Below, piece by piece: positions 7,676-15,742 of a DNA stretch of 64,000 nucleotides. Made by a program: the position numbers and the translations under genes. Origin of the DNA: Cryobacterium suzukii (GTDB lineage: Bacteria; Actinomycetota; Actinomycetes; Actinomycetales; Microbacteriaceae); NCBI RefSeq assembly GCF_004403185.1, contig NZ_SOHJ01000004.1:186001-250000 (forward strand), read 5' to 3'. The stretch's first letter is position 1; each line of letters begins with the position of its first letter. A model generated the notes under the pieces. The model saw only the letters and a list, made by a program, of their open reading frames with translations. It made no database searches and was not told where the DNA came from.

Positions 7676-9064
7676 CTATTTGATCAGCGACAGCAGGTGG
7701 CTGTCTTCCAACACGCTGTCGGTCAGCAGCTGGCTGTCTTCCAACACGCTGTCGGTCAGCAGCTGGGTCTCTTCCAACAGGCCATCGGTCAGCAGGGCAT
7801 CCTGCAGCTTGCGCAGGATGACAATGGTCTTGGTCTCGTCCAGGGTGACGTCGTCGTAAGTGATCGGCGTGCCCTTCGCGACGTTGCGACGCAGCGTTGC
7901 AGCGGATGCGAGCCCAATCGGCAGCTCGCGCCCAGCGCGGGCCTCGACAGCAGAAACAGCGTCACCATAAACGTGTTCGCCACCGATGCCGTCGATCTTC
8001 TCGCCAACGACGAGGTCACGCTTGGCCATCGCGGAAACGTCGGCATTCCAGGCCGCCGGTGCGAGCGACGCCTGCCGATCGATGATGACCTCACCGATGG
8101 AGAGCACTGCCTCAACGCTGGCGAGGTGGTACGGGCGGTAGAACGCGAAGTACGGGCCGTCGCCGAGCTTCAAGTAGCGCAGCTCTTCCCGAACCACGTC
8201 ATCGTCGGCTTTGGCCACGACGAACACGCCGGGGGCCACGGGGCCGGTCGCATAGTCGACGACCCCACTCGAGGGAAGGATACCGCCGTCACTCACCGGC
8301 TTGAAAATATCGTGCAGCGTGGGCACTGTGGCCGGCGGCCCGTTCATCGACCGTTTGCTCAGCTGAAGGTCTGCAGCATTCGCGAGAGCTGCCATCTCGA
8401 TCATGGTCTTGGTGCCGTCGACGAAGCTGCACAGCATCCGCGGATTCATGCCCTTCGCTGCCGCCTCATCGACCAGCATTGCCGGAGTGGCCGCGCTGTT
8501 CAAGGGGTTGTTCTTGCCCTTGCCCGCACACACAACTTCGAGTCCGATGTCCTGCACGTACTCCACGAGCTTGAGACATTCCACCGGCTCGTCGCCGCGG
8601 CAGACCGTGTAGATGTTGCCGGTCTGCGCGGCGATGCGCGCCAGCAGCAATCCAACGGTCACGTCGGCCTCAACGGTCATCAGGGCAACATCCTTGCCGC
8701 CCAGTAGTGACGCCAGGGCAACCTTTGCTGCGATCTCGGGAACGCCCGAGCATTCAATGACGAGATCGATCGGCAGTTTCGTGAGCGTCAGTGCGTCGTT
8801 CACGACGACGTGTCGCCCCGCCTCGATCGCCCGGCTCAGTACCGACGTATCACCGTCCTGAACCACGTCATCAATGCCGGCATTCCGCAGGGCGGAAATT
8901 GCTCGCTCAACCGCAACGTCGGCGACGGCGGTGATGTCCACGCCCTTCTGGCGCGCGATTTGCGCAATGAAACCCGATCCCATCTGGCCGGCGCCGACCA
9001 GGCCGACGCGTACCGGGCGTCCGATTTTACTTTCACGTTCAAGAAGCTTGCGTGTGTAGCCCAT
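7676..9064 (-). CDS. NAD(P)-dependent oxidoreductase with C-terminal SAF domain (homoserine dehydrogenase-like)
   Basis: A 462-residue protein with an N-terminal Rossmann fold (GLVGAGQMGSG at residues 21-31), a homoserine-dehydrogenase-like middle (ECSGVPE, VCRGDEPVEC, KGKNNPLN) and a C-terminal SAF-like region (DLVVGEKIDGIGG). It resembles the group usually annotated as predicted homoserine dehydrogenase with SAF domain, often found near sugar operons, whose substrate I cannot name. GGAGG lies five bases before the ATG. The last ~40 residues are a tandem repeat of an 11-residue unit (LLTDSVLEDSQ) that is not part of the family fold. Being the only dehydrogenase in the regulon, it may oxidise the imported polyol phosphate (inference). 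Confidence 0.82.
   Translation of the reverse strand: MGYTRKLLERESKIGRPVRVGLVGAGQMGSGFIAQIARQKGVDITAVADVAVERAISALRNAGIDDVVQDGDTSVLSRAIEAGRHVVVNDALTLTKLPIDLVIECSGVPEIAAKVALASLLGGKDVALMTVEADVTVGLLLARIAAQTGNIYTVCRGDEPVECLKLVEYVQDIGLEVVCAGKGKNNPLNSAATPAMLVDEAAAKGMNPRMLCSFVDGTKTMIEMAALANAADLQLSKRSMNGPPATVPTLHDIFKPVSDGGILPSSGVVDYATGPVAPGVFVVAKADDDVVREELRYLKLGDGPYFAFYRPYHLASVEAVLSIGEVIIDRQASLAPAAWNADVSAMAKRDLVVGEKIDGIGGEHVYGDAVSAVEARAGRELPIGLASAATLRRNVAKGTPITYDDVTLDETKTIVILRKLQDALLTDGLLEETQLLTDSVLEDSQLLTDSVLEDSHLLSLIK
7691..7789. repeat. 33-bp tandem repeat, three units, in the oxidoreductase 3' end
   Basis: Units at 7691-7723, 7724-7756 and 7757-7789 begin CAGCAG(G/C)TGG and end ATCGGT or GTCGGT. 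The first two differ at only one position; the third is more diverged. They stay in frame and encode three copies of an 11-residue Leu/Asp/Glu-rich unit. Confidence 0.9.
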
Positions 9065-9092
9065 GAGGTCCTCCAGTGATATTCAAATTGTT

Positions 9093-9129
9093 CGCACGTA
9101 TGTGATTAGCGTACTCACTTATGTGAATA
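9093..9129. promoter_or_regulatory. Paired operators upstream of the SAF oxidoreductase
   Basis: Two operator words, GCACGTATGTGAT and CTCACTTATGTGAAT, have their TATGTGA cores at 9099-9105 and 9120-9126, exactly 21 bp apart, so they lie on the same helix face. They sit 29-65 bp upstream of the oxidoreductase start and match the words at 3961, 11926 and 15643. The likely ligand is the island's SorC-type regulator (inference). Confidence 0.62.
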
Positions 9130-9210
9130 CTGCGACGCGTGGGTGTGCTCCACACAACGCCGGGTTCGATTTAGTCGCGCCCGCAGCGCAAACTGCCGGT
9201 CGCGTCGCTT

Positions 9211-9639
9211 TTAGGCTGGCTCCGGGCGCGCCGGGCGCTGACGACTCGGCGCGCGGGCACCCTTACGGCGTACGATCTCCGCCTGTTCAAGGCACCCCTG
9301 AACGGCCTTCTTCATGCTTTTCCCGGTGGCTCGCTCAACGACAGAGAGTGAGGAGCCGAGGAGTTCCGCGCGTACTCGGAATTTGGCCAGCACACTGCGC
9401 CCGACCATGGCCTCCGCTGCCAGCACCTGCTGGTCGGTTGAATCAAGCACCAAGACAACTACGGCACCACGAAGGATGCCCTTGCTGCGGCCGGAGACCA
9501 GGACATGGGCGCTGTTGCCACCGAACTGCTGCGCCAGACGCCGGGTAACAGCAATGTAGGCACGCTGCTGAAAGTAACTGAATAATCCGCTCAGGAGCAG
9601 GGCCCCCAACAGGAAGAGAGCAAATCTGCCGGTGTCCAT
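9211..9639 (-). CDS. gutM: GutM-like glucitol operon protein
   Basis: A 142-residue protein with one N-terminal membrane segment (FALFLLGALLLSGLFSYF) and a short cytoplasmic domain with GRSKGILRGAVVVLVLD and MVGRSVLAKFRV, the pattern of GutM/SrlM. In enteric bacteria GutM is an accessory activator of the glucitol operon. It starts directly at the stop codon of the EIIA gene, with no spacing, and ends the srl-type operon EIIC-EIIB/C-EIIA-GutM, the usual neighbourhood of this family. A basic Arg/Pro tail ends the protein. Its molecular role outside enterics is unclear. Confidence 0.8.
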   Translation of the reverse strand: MDTGRFALFLLGALLLSGLFSYFQQRAYIAVTRRLAQQFGGNSAHVLVSGRSKGILRGAVVVLVLDSTDQQVLAAEAMVGRSVLAKFRVRAELLGSSLSVVERATGKSMKKAVQGCLEQAEIVRRKGARAPSRQRPARPEPA

Positions 9640-10026
9640 TTAGGCACCCATAATCAGTTCAATCGTGGCGCCAGGTTGTGGCAGCCCCAGCGCTCCCTCA
9701 GCGTGAAGGGCACCGGGTAGCAGGTTCGTGCCGGCCGCCGGATTGCAGTAAACCACGATGTGGCCGAGCTGCCTCAGGTTCTCCCCGGCACGTTCGCCGA
9801 CGGCGGTGACCGTAACGCGGGCCTCACCAACCCGCAACACGTCCCCCGGCTGGGGATCGCGCTGCGGATCGTGCTTGATGGACTTGTGCACGATGCTCAC
9901 TTCGGCCAGTTCAGCCGGACACGGTTCCCCGAAGAAGATGACCACACCACCCTCAACCATTTCAAGGGCGTCCTCGCCAATTGAGATGACTTCGCTGTGA
10001 AAGTACTGGCTCATGATAATGCTCAC
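9640..10026 (-). CDS. srlB: PTS EIIA, glucitol/sorbitol type
   Basis: A 128-residue glucitol-type EIIA. The probable phospho-histidine is in AEVSIVHKSI, His47 from the GTG at 10026 or His43 from the internal ATG at 10014. The latter matches the family numbering, so the true start may be 10014; neither start has a strong ribosome site. Other family segments are VVIFFGEPCPAEL and HIVVYCNP. It receives phosphate from HPr and passes it to the EIIB domain encoded just upstream. Confidence 0.85.
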   Translation of the reverse strand: MSIIMSQYFHSEVISIGEDALEMVEGGVVIFFGEPCPAELAEVSIVHKSIKHDPQRDPQPGDVLRVGEARVTVTAVGERAGENLRQLGHIVVYCNPAAGTNLLPGALHAEGALGLPQPGATIELIMGA

Positions 10027-10077
10027 TATCTATCCGGTTGTAGCGTCAGACTGGCGTACTGGGGGTTCGTGGTAGGT

Positions 10078-11118
10078 CTACAGCAGGAAGCTGACCAACC
10101 ACGCGATAACGACTGCGATGGGTGAGGTGATAAGGCGGGAGAACAGTACGGCGGGAACGCCGACGGCGATTGTCTCCGGCTTGGCCTCGCCGAGCGCCAG
10201 ACCGACCGGCACGAAGTCACACCCGACCTGTCCGTTGATGGCAAACAGCGTCGGCAAAGCGTAAGCAATCGGCAGTGCGCCGGTGGCGATCTGGGTTCCC
10301 ATGAGGACTCCAACCACCTGCGCGATTGCAGCTCCCGGCCCAAGGATGGGCGAGAGGAAGGGCAGCGCCGTAATCACACCGAGCAGAATCAGTCCCCAGG
10401 GACTGGACGTGAGCGGAGTCACCGCGTTGGCGATCCAGGTTGAGATGCCGGTGAACGTAACAAACCCAATGAGCAGACTCACGTACGCCATGAACGGCAG
10501 GATCGTCTGAAGGGTCAACTGGATGGCTTGGCGGCCCGACGACAACAGGGTATTGATAATGTTGCCGACAATGGCCCCGAAGCCTGCCGCCGCCGTGGAA
10601 AACGCCCCGACGATGCCCCTCTTTCCGGAGCCGTTTCGCGGCTGCACGCGGATACGCTCCTGCGGAACTACTGTCGGACGCGAGCTGCTGACATGAGCAC
10701 CGGCCGCCGCTTCTGCCGCAGGAGCGTTCGCGAGGGCCCCATCAAAGATGGCAACGTTGCTCGTTCCCACGGCCGAGACGAAGAGGTCTTCAGTGATGTA
10801 CTTCGCCAGCGGGCCAGATGGCTCGCCCGGGAACACGTCAACGGTGAGGAGCTTCTTCTTGGGGTAGACCCCGATTCGGGCCGTGCCGCCACAGTTGATG
10901 ACGACGACCGCAACGCGAGCGTCATCCATGCCCGTCGTGAATCCATCAACTGCTTCGGCGCCCGAAAGTTCCGCGATCCTGGCGGCGACGGGGTGAATGC
11001 CACCCCCAGTGACCGAGAGCACAACGTTGCGCTCCTCGTTCGGACTGACCAGAAGGCCGGGTCCCCATCCGCCGTTGCCGGCGCTGACAAAGACATCGTT
11101 ATAGAGAGAGTTCGACAT
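10078..11118 (-). CDS. srlE: PTS EIIBC, glucitol/sorbitol type
   Basis: A 346-residue protein. The N-terminal EIIB part carries the phospho-cysteine (about Cys76 in VVVINCGGTARIGVYPKK). After an Ala/Ser-rich linker (residues about 130-165) comes a C-terminal membrane part with hydrophobic segments and the conserved LPFLSPILGPGAAIAQVVGV. Glucitol systems split the channel between this protein and the EIIC encoded three bases upstream, so both are needed for transport. The order EIIC-EIIBC-EIIA matches srlA-srlE-srlB. Confidence 0.9.
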   Translation of the reverse strand: MSNSLYNDVFVSAGNGGWGPGLLVSPNEERNVVLSVTGGGIHPVAARIAELSGAEAVDGFTTGMDDARVAVVVINCGGTARIGVYPKKKLLTVDVFPGEPSGPLAKYITEDLFVSAVGTSNVAIFDGALANAPAAEAAAGAHVSSSRPTVVPQERIRVQPRNGSGKRGIVGAFSTAAAGFGAIVGNIINTLLSSGRQAIQLTLQTILPFMAYVSLLIGFVTFTGISTWIANAVTPLTSSPWGLILLGVITALPFLSPILGPGAAIAQVVGVLMGTQIATGALPIAYALPTLFAINGQVGCDFVPVGLALGEAKPETIAVGVPAVLFSRLITSPIAVVIAWLVSFLL

Positions 11119-11121
11119 GGT

Positions 11122-11823
11122 TCAAGCCATCCCATCGATGGGCGCAGCAGCGGAGGTCTTTTTGGAGGAACGTGATGCGGCGGAGGCCTCAGCGAAGGCT
11201 CGGTCGTAATCGTCGAAAACCGCGGTGAGGCCCTCACGGCGAATGAGCATCCTGGTAATCCATTCTGTGACCACGCCGCGGATGAAGATCACCACGATGC
11301 CGGTGGCGAAGTAGAGCAGCGCCAGTTGGGCGTACGACCCCGGGCTGACCTTGAGCACTCCAGCGGCAACACCCGTCCAGACGAAAATTTCACCGGCATT
11401 GGCATGTGGAAAGAAGGCCGTGACCGGGTGCACGAACGAAACGGCTGCGTCATAGAACGCGGGCTTCTGGCGTTCCGGAAGATACATTCCGAAGGAAAAG
11501 CACATGGGGTTGGTCAACACGATGACGGCGATGACGGGCATGACCGTATAACGCGTGATCGCATAGCGGGCCGACCACTGGACAGCCCGAGTCATTCGCG
11601 CCTCGCCGATCCAGGTCGTGATCGCGTACATGAGTGTCAGCAGCACGATCAGCGTGGGCAGAATGCCCGTAACAAGCCCCATGAAGGCAGCGCCCGATGC
11701 ATTGAACAACCCAATGAACTGCTCGGCGCCCCACGTGAATGCCATCAGGACGGGGTTGTCGCCCGATGGAACGGGAGGTGCCGGGTCGACCGCGCTGGCG
11801 ACCAGATCCAAGATTCCGATCAT
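11122..11823 (-). CDS. srlA: PTS EIIC, glucitol/sorbitol type
   Basis: A 233-residue membrane protein of the glucitol EIIC family: NASGAAFMGLVTGILPTLIVLLT near the N terminus and NPMCFSFGMYLPERQKPAFYDA in the middle are characteristic. The C-terminal 40 residues are charged and cytoplasmic. It is the first gene of the four-gene srl-type operon; its promoter region holds the best operator of the island, a perfect 16-bp palindrome about 100 bp upstream. A GAAAGGTG ribosome site precedes the ATG. Confidence 0.88.
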   Translation of the reverse strand: MIGILDLVASAVDPAPPVPSGDNPVLMAFTWGAEQFIGLFNASGAAFMGLVTGILPTLIVLLTLMYAITTWIGEARMTRAVQWSARYAITRYTVMPVIAVIVLTNPMCFSFGMYLPERQKPAFYDAAVSFVHPVTAFFPHANAGEIFVWTGVAAGVLKVSPGSYAQLALLYFATGIVVIFIRGVVTEWITRMLIRREGLTAVFDDYDRAFAEASAASRSSKKTSAAAPIDGMA

Positions 11824-11925
11824 TGTTACACCTTTCTCAGCCGCAACAGGGTTGTCGGCGTTGGATAAAGGGCCGACTCCTGAGACCAGGAAAGTGTCAT
11901 CATCGACTGCTTTTATTTAGATGGT

Positions 11926-11960
11926 AATCACATATGTGATTTTTTACTACACTTTTGTTT
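11926..11960. promoter_or_regulatory. Palindromic operator upstream of srlA
   Basis: AATCACATATGTGATT at 11926-11941 is a perfect 16-bp palindrome and the best copy of the island's operator. A weaker CACTTTTGTTT (11950-11960) follows with its core 21 bp downstream, the spacing also seen at 3961 and 9093. It lies between the srl-type operon and the divergently placed end of the HPr operon. Confidence 0.7.
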
Positions 11961-12007
11961 CAGAGTTCGGCGTGGCGGTGCCGCAGCCAGTGAGGCCGGT
12001 GTGGGAC

Positions 12008-12277
12008 TTAGTCCGAACGCCCGAGCAACTCCACCAGCTCGTCGAGGATCACTTCGGCTCCTTCGCCGCTCGCCTCGATCGCCACTTCTTCGCCGCACAG
12101 GACGCCCAGCGATATCACGCCGAGAATGCTCGCAGCATTGGCCGTTTTGTCACCCTTGGTGACCGTGACAGCGATACCACTGCGGGTGACGGCCTTGGTG
12201 AAGAGCGAGGCCGGACGCGCATGCAGACCGTGTTCGGACGCCACGCGCACAGTTCGTTGAGTCATTTTTCTATCCAT
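12008..12277 (-). CDS. ptsH: HPr phosphocarrier protein
   Basis: A small HPr with the active histidine in SEHGLHARPAS and the regulatory-serine segment TANAASILGV. From the ATG at 12277, with GGAG eight bases upstream, the protein has 89 residues and the active site is His19. From the next ATG (12265) it is His15 and Ser46, the standard family numbering, so that start is also possible. It follows the E2 gene by 25 bp and appears to be the last gene of the dehydrogenase operon. It links EI to both EIIA proteins of the island. Confidence 0.92.
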   Translation of the reverse strand: MDRKMTQRTVRVASEHGLHARPASLFTKAVTRSGIAVTVTKGDKTANAASILGVISLGVLCGEEVAIEASGEGAEVILDELVELLGRSD

Positions 12278-12302
12278 TCGCAGGTTCTCCGATCGGAGAA
12301 AG

Positions 12303-13562
12303 TTACCGGGTTAATCGAGAAGTGGTGCCACCCAGCAAGCGCTGTGGACTGGAGACTATGTCTTTAAGACTAGCGAGAAAACGAGCCGCATCCCCACCAT
12401 CGGCAACGCGATGATCGACGGTCACGCCAACAATGCAGGTCAATCTCGCTCCGAAAGCTCCTCCGTCCACGACGAGAATTCGATCTTTCACCGCTCCAGC
12501 CGAGAGCGCTGTCGCCTGCGGTGGTGTCAACAGCGCATTGAACGAATCCACTCCCAGCCCCCCGAGATTGGAGAACACGCTGGTACCGCCGGTGAGCACT
12601 GAGGCCTCGACTTTTCCCTCCCGAGCGCTGACGATGGCCTCCGAGATCTGCTGCACCAGCTCAGCGAGCGGGACGACATCCGGATTTCGCAGCACGGGCG
12701 CCAGGAGGCCATTCGGTGCGTCGATGGCGAGCGCGATGCCGATGTCGTCGTTGGGCACGACACCATCGGCCGTCCAAAAGGCATTCAGCGTCGAATGTTC
12801 GCGGAGTGCGAGCGCCTGCGCTCGCACCAGGAGGGCCGTCCAACTGGCACCGCCCAGTTCGGTCTTGCGCACGCGCGCCACGCTCGAGAGGTCCAATTCG
12901 AGGAAGGCCGTGAACTGTGGCACCAACGCCGAGGCCGTCATGACCCGTGCCACCTGCTGCCGTGTTCGTCGTCGACGGCCAGCGGCAGCATCCAGCGGGG
13001 CGTCGGGTGCGGGAGAAGGAAAAGGAGAAGGCGTGGGAGCGACGGCACCCTCAACATCCACTACCCGAATCGTTCCCCACGGACCGGTCGGCGTGATCGA
13101 GTGCAGTTCCAGGCCGTGTTCCCGAGCCAGGACTCGCGCACGCGGCACAGCCGGCCGCCACTCGGAGAGAACAGCGGATGCCGCACCGACGGTTGCAATC
13201 GGCGCTCCGGCCGGCGCGATCGCGACCGGTTCAGCCAGAACTGCCGGCCTGAGCGGTCGGGCCGGCTCGACGTAGGCGTCGGGGACCGGCTCGTCGAAGA
13301 CCCCACCGAGCAGGTCGTCTGCGTCAGTGGTGATCATGCCGATGGCTACTCCCACCTTGATCACGTCATTTTCAAAGGCCATGATCCTGGCCAGTGTTCC
13401 GTCGAACGGCGACTCGACCTCCATGTCGACCTTGTCGGTCGCCACTTCACAAATTGCCTCGCCGGCCTTGACGAAGTCTCCCTCGCTTTTGAGCCAGGCG
13501 ACCATGGTTCCCTCCTCCATGGTCATGGACATTTTGGGCATGGTCAGTGGCAGATCGGCCAT
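12303..13562 (-). CDS. E2 component (dihydrolipoamide acyltransferase) of a 2-oxoacid dehydrogenase
   Basis: A 419-residue E2 with one N-terminal lipoyl domain (lipoyl-Lys about residue 44 in ATDKVDMEVESP), an Ala/Pro-rich linker, a peripheral-subunit-binding segment (RPAVPRARVLAREHGL) and a C-terminal catalytic domain ending with VTVDHRVADGGDAARF, which holds the catalytic His. The start at 13562 is set by GGGAG upstream and by an overlap-type junction with E1beta (TGA, one base, ATG). It transfers the acyl group from E1 to CoA. No E3 gene lies nearby, so the complex must borrow a lipoamide dehydrogenase. The single lipoyl domain fits acetoin or branched/pyruvate complexes alike. Confidence 0.88.
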   Translation of the reverse strand: MADLPLTMPKMSMTMEEGTMVAWLKSEGDFVKAGEAICEVATDKVDMEVESPFDGTLARIMAFENDVIKVGVAIGMITTDADDLLGGVFDEPVPDAYVEPARPLRPAVLAEPVAIAPAGAPIATVGAASAVLSEWRPAVPRARVLAREHGLELHSITPTGPWGTIRVVDVEGAVAPTPSPFPSPAPDAPLDAAAGRRRRTRQQVARVMTASALVPQFTAFLELDLSSVARVRKTELGGASWTALLVRAQALALREHSTLNAFWTADGVVPNDDIGIALAIDAPNGLLAPVLRNPDVVPLAELVQQISEAIVSAREGKVEASVLTGGTSVFSNLGGLGVDSFNALLTPPQATALSAGAVKDRILVVDGGAFGARLTCIVGVTVDHRVADGGDAARFLASLKDIVSSPQRLLGGTTSRLTR

Positions 13563-13563
13563 C

Positions 13564-14583
13564 TCACCACTCCCGAACGAGGTCGGTGGCGGCCTGCACG
13601 ATATCTTCGACCTGCGGCACCGCAGCGCGTTCGAGCTTCGGTGCGTATGGGATGGGAATGTCCAGGCCGGCCAGGCGCTTGATCGGGGCACGCAAGTGCG
13701 TGAATGCGTCGGACTCCGCGATGATTGCCGAAATTTCTGACATGAACCCGAGCGTGCGTACGGCTTCTTGTACAAGAAGCACCCGGCCGGTGGCCTTGAC
13801 CGTGCGAAGAATCGTGTCGGTGTCGAGGGGCTTCAGCGTGCGCGGATCGACGACCATGGCACTGATGCCGATCTTAGCCAGCTCCTCGGCCGCTTCCATA
13901 GACCGGCTGACCTCGATGCCGGTGGCGATGATGGTGAGGTCGGTACCTTCACGGCGAACCGCGGCGACACCGAGGGGGATGCGCGCGCTCCCGACACTGA
14001 CATCACCGGTGGTTTTGTAGAGGAGTTTGTGCTCCAAAAACATCACCGGATTCGGGTCATCGATGGCGGCCAGAAGCAGACCCTTGGCATCGTCCGCTGT
14101 GGCCGGCATGACGACCTTGAGGCCAGGAACATGCACGAACCAGGCTTCCAGACTCTGCGAGTGCTGGGCCGCCGCGCCAGTACCGGATCCGCCCGGCGCA
14201 CGTATAACCATGGGTACGTTCACTGCGCCGCCGAGCATGAAGTGAATTTTCGCTGCCTGGTTGGCGATCTGGTCCATGGCCTGGGCTGTGAAGTCGGAGA
14301 ACTGGATCTCGACGATCGGGCGCATGCCCGTCATGGCAGCACCAACCCCGAGTCCGACGATTCCCAGCTCGCTGATGGTCGTGTCACGGATTCGGTCAGC
14401 GCCGACTTGGTGCATGAGCTCGCCGGTCACTCCGAAAGCACCGCCATAGGTTCCGACGTCTTCCCCCATGAGGAAGACCGCCGGGTCGGCGGCCATTGCG
14501 AGCGCGAGAGCTTCGCGAATGGCTTCAGCGTAGGTCATGACCGTGGTTTCGACGGCAGCCAGTGTTGATTGTGTGAGAGTCAT
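13564..14583 (-). CDS. E1 beta subunit of pyruvate/acetoin-type dehydrogenase
   Basis: A 339-residue transketolase-like beta subunit: [46 protein letters not shown] and the C-terminal [13 protein letters not shown] and DPRTLKPLD are standard for AcoB/PdhB/BkdB. It pairs with the alpha subunit to decarboxylate a 2-oxoacid or cleave acetoin with TPP. The ATG at 14583 has GAGG eight bases upstream; an ATG two codons earlier (14589) overlaps the E1alpha stop as TAATG and would leave too little spacing. The substrate cannot be told from sequence. Confidence 0.88.
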   Translation of the reverse strand: MTLTQSTLAAVETTVMTYAEAIREALALAMAADPAVFLMGEDVGTYGGAFGVTGELMHQVGADRIRDTTISELGIVGLGVGAAMTGMRPIVEIQFSDFTAQAMDQIANQAAKIHFMLGGAVNVPMVIRAPGGSGTGAAAQHSQSLEAWFVHVPGLKVVMPATADDAKGLLLAAIDDPNPVMFLEHKLLYKTTGDVSVGSARIPLGVAAVRREGTDLTIIATGIEVSRSMEAAEELAKIGISAMVVDPRTLKPLDTDTILRTVKATGRVLLVQEAVRTLGFMSEISAIIAESDAFTHLRAPIKRLAGLDIPIPYAPKLERAAVPQVEDIVQAATDLVREW

Positions 14584-14588
14584 GTCCA

Positions 14589-15560
14589 TTACCTCGCGTA
14601 AACGGCGGAGAGCAGGTCATCCGCGGTGGCATCGGGAGCAGCATTGGCGCGCTGAACGGCCGTGCGCAGCTCGGTTCGAACGTTGGTGCGGATGGCTTCG
14701 AGATCGTCGTCGGTGAGCGTTCCCGCCGCGCGTACGATGTCCTCGAACTTGGGAATGGGATCGCGGAGTCGCCATTCTTCGATTTCTTCACGCGTGCGGT
14801 ACAGGTTTTTGTCGGACTTCGAGTGCCCCCTCCACCGGTACGTTTTGGCCTCGATGAACGTCGGACCGCCGCCGTTCCTGGCGCGGTCGACGGCCTCCTG
14901 GGTGGCTTCGTAGACGGCCTGAATGTCGTTTCCGTCGACGGTCACTCCGGGAATGCCGTACCCCTTGGCACGGTCGGACAGCTGGTCCAGATTGAAGGCC
15001 GTGTCCGCCGGCATCGACATGCCGTACATGTTGTTCTCACACAGGAACACCACCGGGAGTTGCCACATGGCCGCCAGCACGACACCCTCGTGCCAGGCTC
15101 CCTCCCCCATTGCGCCGTCACCGTGAAACGACACTGCGACCTGTTTGGTCCCGCGCATTTTTGCCGACAGTGCAGCACCCGCGGCGATCGGAATCCCTCC
15201 GGCGACGATGCCGTTGGCTCCCAGGTTTCCCGTGGCGGTATCGGCGATGTGCATCGAACCGCCGCGTCCGCGGCAATAGCCGGTTTCCTTGGCGAGGAGT
15301 TCGGCCATCATACGTTCCATGTCGGCGCCCTTAGCGATGCAGTGCCCGTGTCCACGGTGAGTCGAGGTGATGTAATCATCGATATTGAGTGCCAGGCAGG
15401 CCGCAGTCGGCACTGCCTCCTGTCCGATTGAGAGGTGCATGGTGCCATGCATTAGTCCACGTCCGTAGAGGTCTTCCACCGCTTCTTCGAAGCGGCGAAT
15501 CTTCCACATTGTGCGCAGTACGGACACAGACAGTTCAGGATCAACGGCGATCTGTTTCAT
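14589..15560 (-). CDS. E1 alpha subunit of pyruvate/acetoin-type dehydrogenase
   Basis: A 323-residue TPP-dependent alpha subunit. The TPP motif runs from [13 protein letters not shown] to CENN; the substrate region has [13 protein letters not shown] and [10 protein letters not shown]; the phosphorylation-loop equivalent is [12 protein letters not shown]. The ATG at 15560 ([10 protein letters not shown]) has GGAAGGG eight bases upstream; an ATG 57 bases earlier lacks one. It is the first gene of the E1alpha-E1beta-E2-HPr operon and is preceded by three operator words, so it appears to be controlled with the sugar transporters. The short form resembles AcoA-type enzymes. Confidence 0.88.
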   Translation of the reverse strand: MKQIAVDPELSVSVLRTMWKIRRFEEAVEDLYGRGLMHGTMHLSIGQEAVPTAACLALNIDDYITSTHRGHGHCIAKGADMERMMAELLAKETGYCRGRGGSMHIADTATGNLGANGIVAGGIPIAAGAALSAKMRGTKQVAVSFHGDGAMGEGAWHEGVVLAAMWQLPVVFLCENNMYGMSMPADTAFNLDQLSDRAKGYGIPGVTVDGNDIQAVYEATQEAVDRARNGGGPTFIEAKTYRWRGHSKSDKNLYRTREEIEEWRLRDPIPKFEDIVRAAGTLTDDDLEAIRTNVRTELRTAVQRANAAPDATADDLLSAVYAR

Positions 15561-15642
15561 GAAGCGCGCCCTTCCAGAGCGGTAGGTAGGAATCTCGGAA
15601 TACCCAAGAACACCCACAGCTGTGGCTCCGTAAATTAAGGAC

Positions 15643-15697
15643 GCGCACCTTTGTGAGTAGCATATTCACGTTTGTGCTCAGTATGCACGTATGTTCA
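15643..15697. promoter_or_regulatory. Triple operator upstream of the E1alpha-E1beta-E2-HPr operon
   Basis: Three words resembling the island operator follow one another: GCACCTTTGTGAGT, ATTCACGTTTGTGCT and GCACGTATGTTCA, with cores at 15650, 15671 and 15690 (21 and 19 bp apart). They lie 83-137 bp upstream of the E1alpha start. None is a perfect palindrome. Confidence 0.55.
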
Positions 15698-15742
15698 GCG
15701 ACACGCAAGTCGTGAAAAGCTACGAAGGGTACGGCTAGGCGC

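Noticed and set aside
6565..8707. Plus-strand open frames of about 350 residues opposite ptsI and the oxidoreductase
   Set aside because: Both lie wholly antisense to well-supported genes and have His/Arg/Gln-rich, domain-free translations.
9093..11960. CRP/Crp-Fnr sites for the TCAC/GTGA words
   Set aside because: CRP sites read TGTGA-N6-TCACA; here the halves are in the opposite order (TCACA-TGTGA), so a different regulator is more likely.
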